Source: CAIWTU01 sp963815135
GTDB lineage: Bacteria > Desulfobacterota > Desulfuromonadia > Geobacterales > Geobacteraceae
Length of the DNA: 64,000 nucleotides
Assembly (NCBI GenBank): GCA_963815135.1
Contig: CAWFFO010000006.1
Span: forward strand, 62,001 to 126,000
Reading direction: 5' to 3'
The notes under the pieces are model-generated. The model worked only from the letters and a program-made list of their open reading frames with translations. It was not told where the DNA came from and made no database searches. Below, in pieces: positions 61,546-64,000 of the stretch (position 1 is its first letter; each line of letters begins with the position of its first letter). Both the position numbers and the translations under genes were made by a program.

Positions 61546-64000
61546 ATGAATAATCTTGAAAATGATGCAGCGATAGCCGACCAGCACCATATCCCCCTAG
61601 CAGAACTCGAACAGCGTCTGAACTGCACAAACGCAGGACTCAGCAATGCCGATGCGGCTCAACGTCTAACTGAATTTGGAAGTAACGAACTGCATGTCCG
61701 CAAAGAGACGCCGGAATTCATCAAGTTCCTCCGCCAGTTCACTAATTTCTTTGCCCTCCTGCTAATTGCTGGCTCCGCACTGGCGTTCTTCGCAGACTAC
61801 CTGAAGCCTGGTGAGGGCAACTTCTACATCGGTGTGGCATTGCTGGCAGTGGTGCAGCTCAATGCACTGTTTACCTACATTCAGGAGCATGAAAGCGAAC
61901 GCATTATGGAGAGTTTCCGCCATATGCTGCCGCAAATGATATCAGTACTGCGCGAAGGGCAGATATCGCGTATCGAAGCCAAGTTGCTGGTGCCGGGTGA
62001 TGTTATCCTGCTGGAAGAGGGTGACCGTGTTCCGGCCGATGGTCGTTTGATCGAAGTTAACCAACTCAAGGTCGATCACTCCTCTCTGACCGGCGAGAGC
62101 GAACCGCAACTGCGCAAGCTGGCCTGCACCCATGACAACTTGCAGGAAAGCCGCAACATGGTGTTTTCCGGCACGCTGGTGCAAAGCGGCAATGGCAGAG
62201 CGCTGATCTATGGCACCGGCATGAACACGCAGATCGGTCGGATCGTCCGGCTCACCAAGGAAGCTGGTACGGTTGAGACCCCTATGCGCAAAGAGCTGCG
62301 CCGTTTCATCCGGATCATCTCCGGGATTGCCATCTCTTTGGGTGTGCTGTTTTTCGCTCTCAGCGTATTCCTGGGCAACCCGTTCATCGGCAGCCTGATC
62401 TTTGCGATCGGCATCATCGTCGCGAATGTGCCGGAAGGTCTGTTACCCACCGTGACTCTTGCGTTATCCATGGCGTCCAAACGCATGGCCAGGAAGAACG
62501 CGCTGATCAAGAACCTGGAAGCTGTCGAGACACTGGGCTCGACCACAGTGATCTGTACCGACAAGACCGGAACGATCACCCAGAACCAGATGAGAGTTTC
62601 CACGCTGGTACTGGGTGAACACGAATGGTCGGCCTATCAGAGCGGGTTGGCGCAGGCGGTAGGCTTTGCCGAGGTCTGGGCCGCAATGGTGCTGTGTAAC
62701 AACGCACGCTTGACCGACCATCACTATCTGGGCGACCCGACCGAGGGGGCACTGCTGGTCCTGGCGCAACGTTTGCAGCCAATCGGCGATCTACTGGTTC
62801 GTTTTCCGCGCATACACGAAAGTCCGTTCGAATCCGCCACAAAGCGCATGATCACTACGCACAAAAACGAAAACGGCCAGGCCAATCTCGCCTATATGAA
62901 GGGCGCGCCGGAAATCGTCTTCAGAAAATGCACCCATTGCCTGCTTCAGGGCGCTCTGGTCGAGTTCGATGCGGCTGCCCGTCGTCGCGCGCTGGAGCTT
63001 TACGAAGTACTGGCCGCGCGCGGCGAACGTGTGCTCGCACTAGCCTACAAGATGACTGAGGCCGATGCGGCAAGTGAGGAAGGCTTCACCTATCTGGGGC
63101 TGGTGGGCATGCTCGATCCGCCGCGAGCGGAGATTTCCGATGCGATCGAAAAGTGTCGCAGCGCGGGCATCCGGGTTTTCATGATCACCGGCGATTACCA
63201 CACCACCGCCGAGTCCATCGCCCGCCAGGTTGGACTGTTTACTGGCGACGGTCAGGTGATTGTGGGCGAGCAGTTGCAGCAGATGGGTGAGACGGATCTG
63301 TCAATTTTGCTCGACAGTCGTGAACTGATTTTCGCCCGCACCACGCCCTTGCAGAAGTTGCAGATCGTCAAGGCATTACAGAAAAAAGGCGCGATCGTCA
63401 CCGTTACCGGCGATGGCGTCAACGATGCGCCAGCGTTGAAGAATGCGGACATGGGCGTGGCCATGGGGGTATCCGGCACCGAGGTGGCGAAAGAGGCTGC
63501 GGACATGGTGCTGATGGACGACAACTTCGCCACCATCGTGCACGCCATCGAAGAAGGGCGCACCATCTTCTTCAACATCAAGAAATTCATCGCCTACATC
63601 CTTACCAGCAATGTCCCCGAGATCCTGCCTTTTATTGCCTTCGTGGTCATTGATGCACCGTTGGCGCTCACGGTTGTGCTGATCCTGGCCATCGACCTGG
63701 GCACCGATTTGCTGCCTGCATTGGGCCTGGGCTGTGAAAAGCCCGAGCAAGACGTGATGAAACAACCGCCGCGACGCTACGATGAAAGGTTGCTCACTTG
63801 GCCACTCCTTGGCATGAGTTACGGCATCATCGGGATGATACAGGCGACCGCCGGATTCCTCGCCTTTTTTGTCGTGCTGCATCACGGCGGCTGGGTATGG
63901 GGAGCTGAATTGCCGACGTCAGGTTTACTCTATCAAACGGCGGTCACATCCTTCTTCGCATCGGTGGTGATCTGCCAGGTTGCGGATGTGCTGATCTGCC
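61546..64000 (+). CDS. type II P-type cation ATPase (partial, Na,K-ATPase-like)
   Basis: The gene runs off the window (over 818 codons seen). Motifs appear in order: actuator SLTGESEP (about residue 180), VANVPEGLLPTVTLALS (about 295), the phosphorylation site CTDKTGTITQNQM (about 340), KGAPE, and the hinge TGDGVNDAPALKNADMGVAMG (about 620). PEGLL and the following KRMARKNALIKNLEAVETLGSTT are close to eukaryotic Na,K- and H,K-ATPases (type IIC). It probably pumps Na or H out of the cell, perhaps with K uptake. The N-terminus is complete; no strong ribosome-binding site is seen before the ATG at 61546 (GGGAAAG at a distance). Confidence 0.92.
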   Translation, partial: MNNLENDAAIADQHHIPLAELEQRLNCTNAGLSNADAAQRLTEFGSNELHVRKETPEFIKFLRQFTNFFALLLIAGSALAFFADYLKPGEGNFYIGVALLAVVQLNALFTYIQEHESERIMESFRHMLPQMISVLREGQISRIEAKLLVPGDVILLEEGDRVPADGRLIEVNQLKVDHSSLTGESEPQLRKLACTHDNLQESRNMVFSGTLVQSGNGRALIYGTGMNTQIGRIVRLTKEAGTVETPMRKELRRFIRIISGIAISLGVLFFALSVFLGNPFIGSLIFAIGIIVANVPEGLLPTVTLALSMASKRMARKNALIKNLEAVETLGSTTVICTDKTGTITQNQMRVSTLVLGEHEWSAYQSGLAQAVGFAEVWAAMVLCNNARLTDHHYLGDPTEGALLVLAQRLQPIGDLLVRFPRIHESPFESATKRMITTHKNENGQANLAYMKGAPEIVFRKCTHCLLQGALVEFDAAARRRALELYEVLAARGERVLALAYKMTEADAASEEGFTYLGLVGMLDPPRAEISDAIEKCRSAGIRVFMITGDYHTTAESIARQVGLFTGDGQVIVGEQLQQMGETDLSILLDSRELIFARTTPLQKLQIVKALQKKGAIVTVTGDGVNDAPALKNADMGVAMGVSGTEVAKEAADMVLMDDNFATIVHAIEEGRTIFFNIKKFIAYILTSNVPEILPFIAFVVIDAPLALTVVLILAIDLGTDLLPALGLGCEKPEQDVMKQPPRRYDERLLTWPLLGMSYGIIGMIQATAGFLAFFVVLHHGGWVWGAELPTSGLLYQTAVTSFFASVVICQVADVLIC

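Overview
The window looks like a chromosomal segment of a Geobacter-type bacterium (Desulfuromonadia/Geobacterales). I infer this from several features together: a complex I-like nuo operon without nuoEFG, a GEMM riboswitch in front of a haem c lipoprotein, a carboxyspermidine-type polyamine operon, an MshEN-receiver fusion, and many secreted or lipoprotein genes of unknown function. No rRNA or complete tRNA gene was seen.

Layout. 0-6.4 kb: a minus-strand run with an MFS transporter, a MurG-like glycosyltransferase, a methyltransferase, a transglutaminase-like protein, small envelope proteins and an orphan phage-tail/contractile-injection assembly protein. 6.5-8.4 kb: a group II intron with a frameshifted reverse transcriptase, inserted just behind a hairpin. 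9-12.8 kb: a PerR-like Fur regulator and a katG broken by four single-base shifts. 13-15.6 kb: a DUF4279 protein and an IS1182-type element. 15.6-23.3 kb: a DapF homologue without its catalytic cysteines, a two-repeat Ig-like lipoprotein, a zinc alcohol dehydrogenase, an AsmA protein and a DUF3617 protein. 23.6-35.9 kb: nuoA-B-C-D-H-I-J-K, two antiporter-type subunits, then nuoM and nuoN. 36.4-37.6 kb: a GEMM (c-di-GMP-I/cGAMP class) riboswitch, a terminator and a cytochrome c lipoprotein. 37.7-41.1 kb: membrane and signalling-like proteins. 41.5-46.7 kb: a polyamine operon (regulator, carboxyspermidine dehydrogenase, carboxyspermidine decarboxylase, arginine decarboxylase) behind three evenly spaced palindromic operators. 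47-56 kb: housekeeping genes (proC, crcB with DUF190, plsY, mltG, pfkA). 56.5-64 kb: a macro-domain protein, remnants of a peptidase and of a transposase, an SLC12-like transporter and the start of a type II (Na,K-ATPase-like) P-type ATPase.

The least expected find is a family of three dispersed copies of about 175 bp (near 9.3, 16.9 and 19.3 kb). Read on the minus strand, each is a complete small transcription unit: TTGACA, an 18-nt spacer, TAAAAA, a ribosome-binding site, an ATG micro-ORF and an intrinsic terminator. Each terminator ends about 290-300 bp upstream of the start codon of a minus-strand gene.

Single-base frameshifts are common (reverse transcriptase, katG, transposase, nuoK, both antiporter genes, nuoM). 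They cluster at 25.8-30.8 kb in genes that should be functional, so part of this sequence probably carries uncorrected indels. Loss of function there should not be read as biology without checking.
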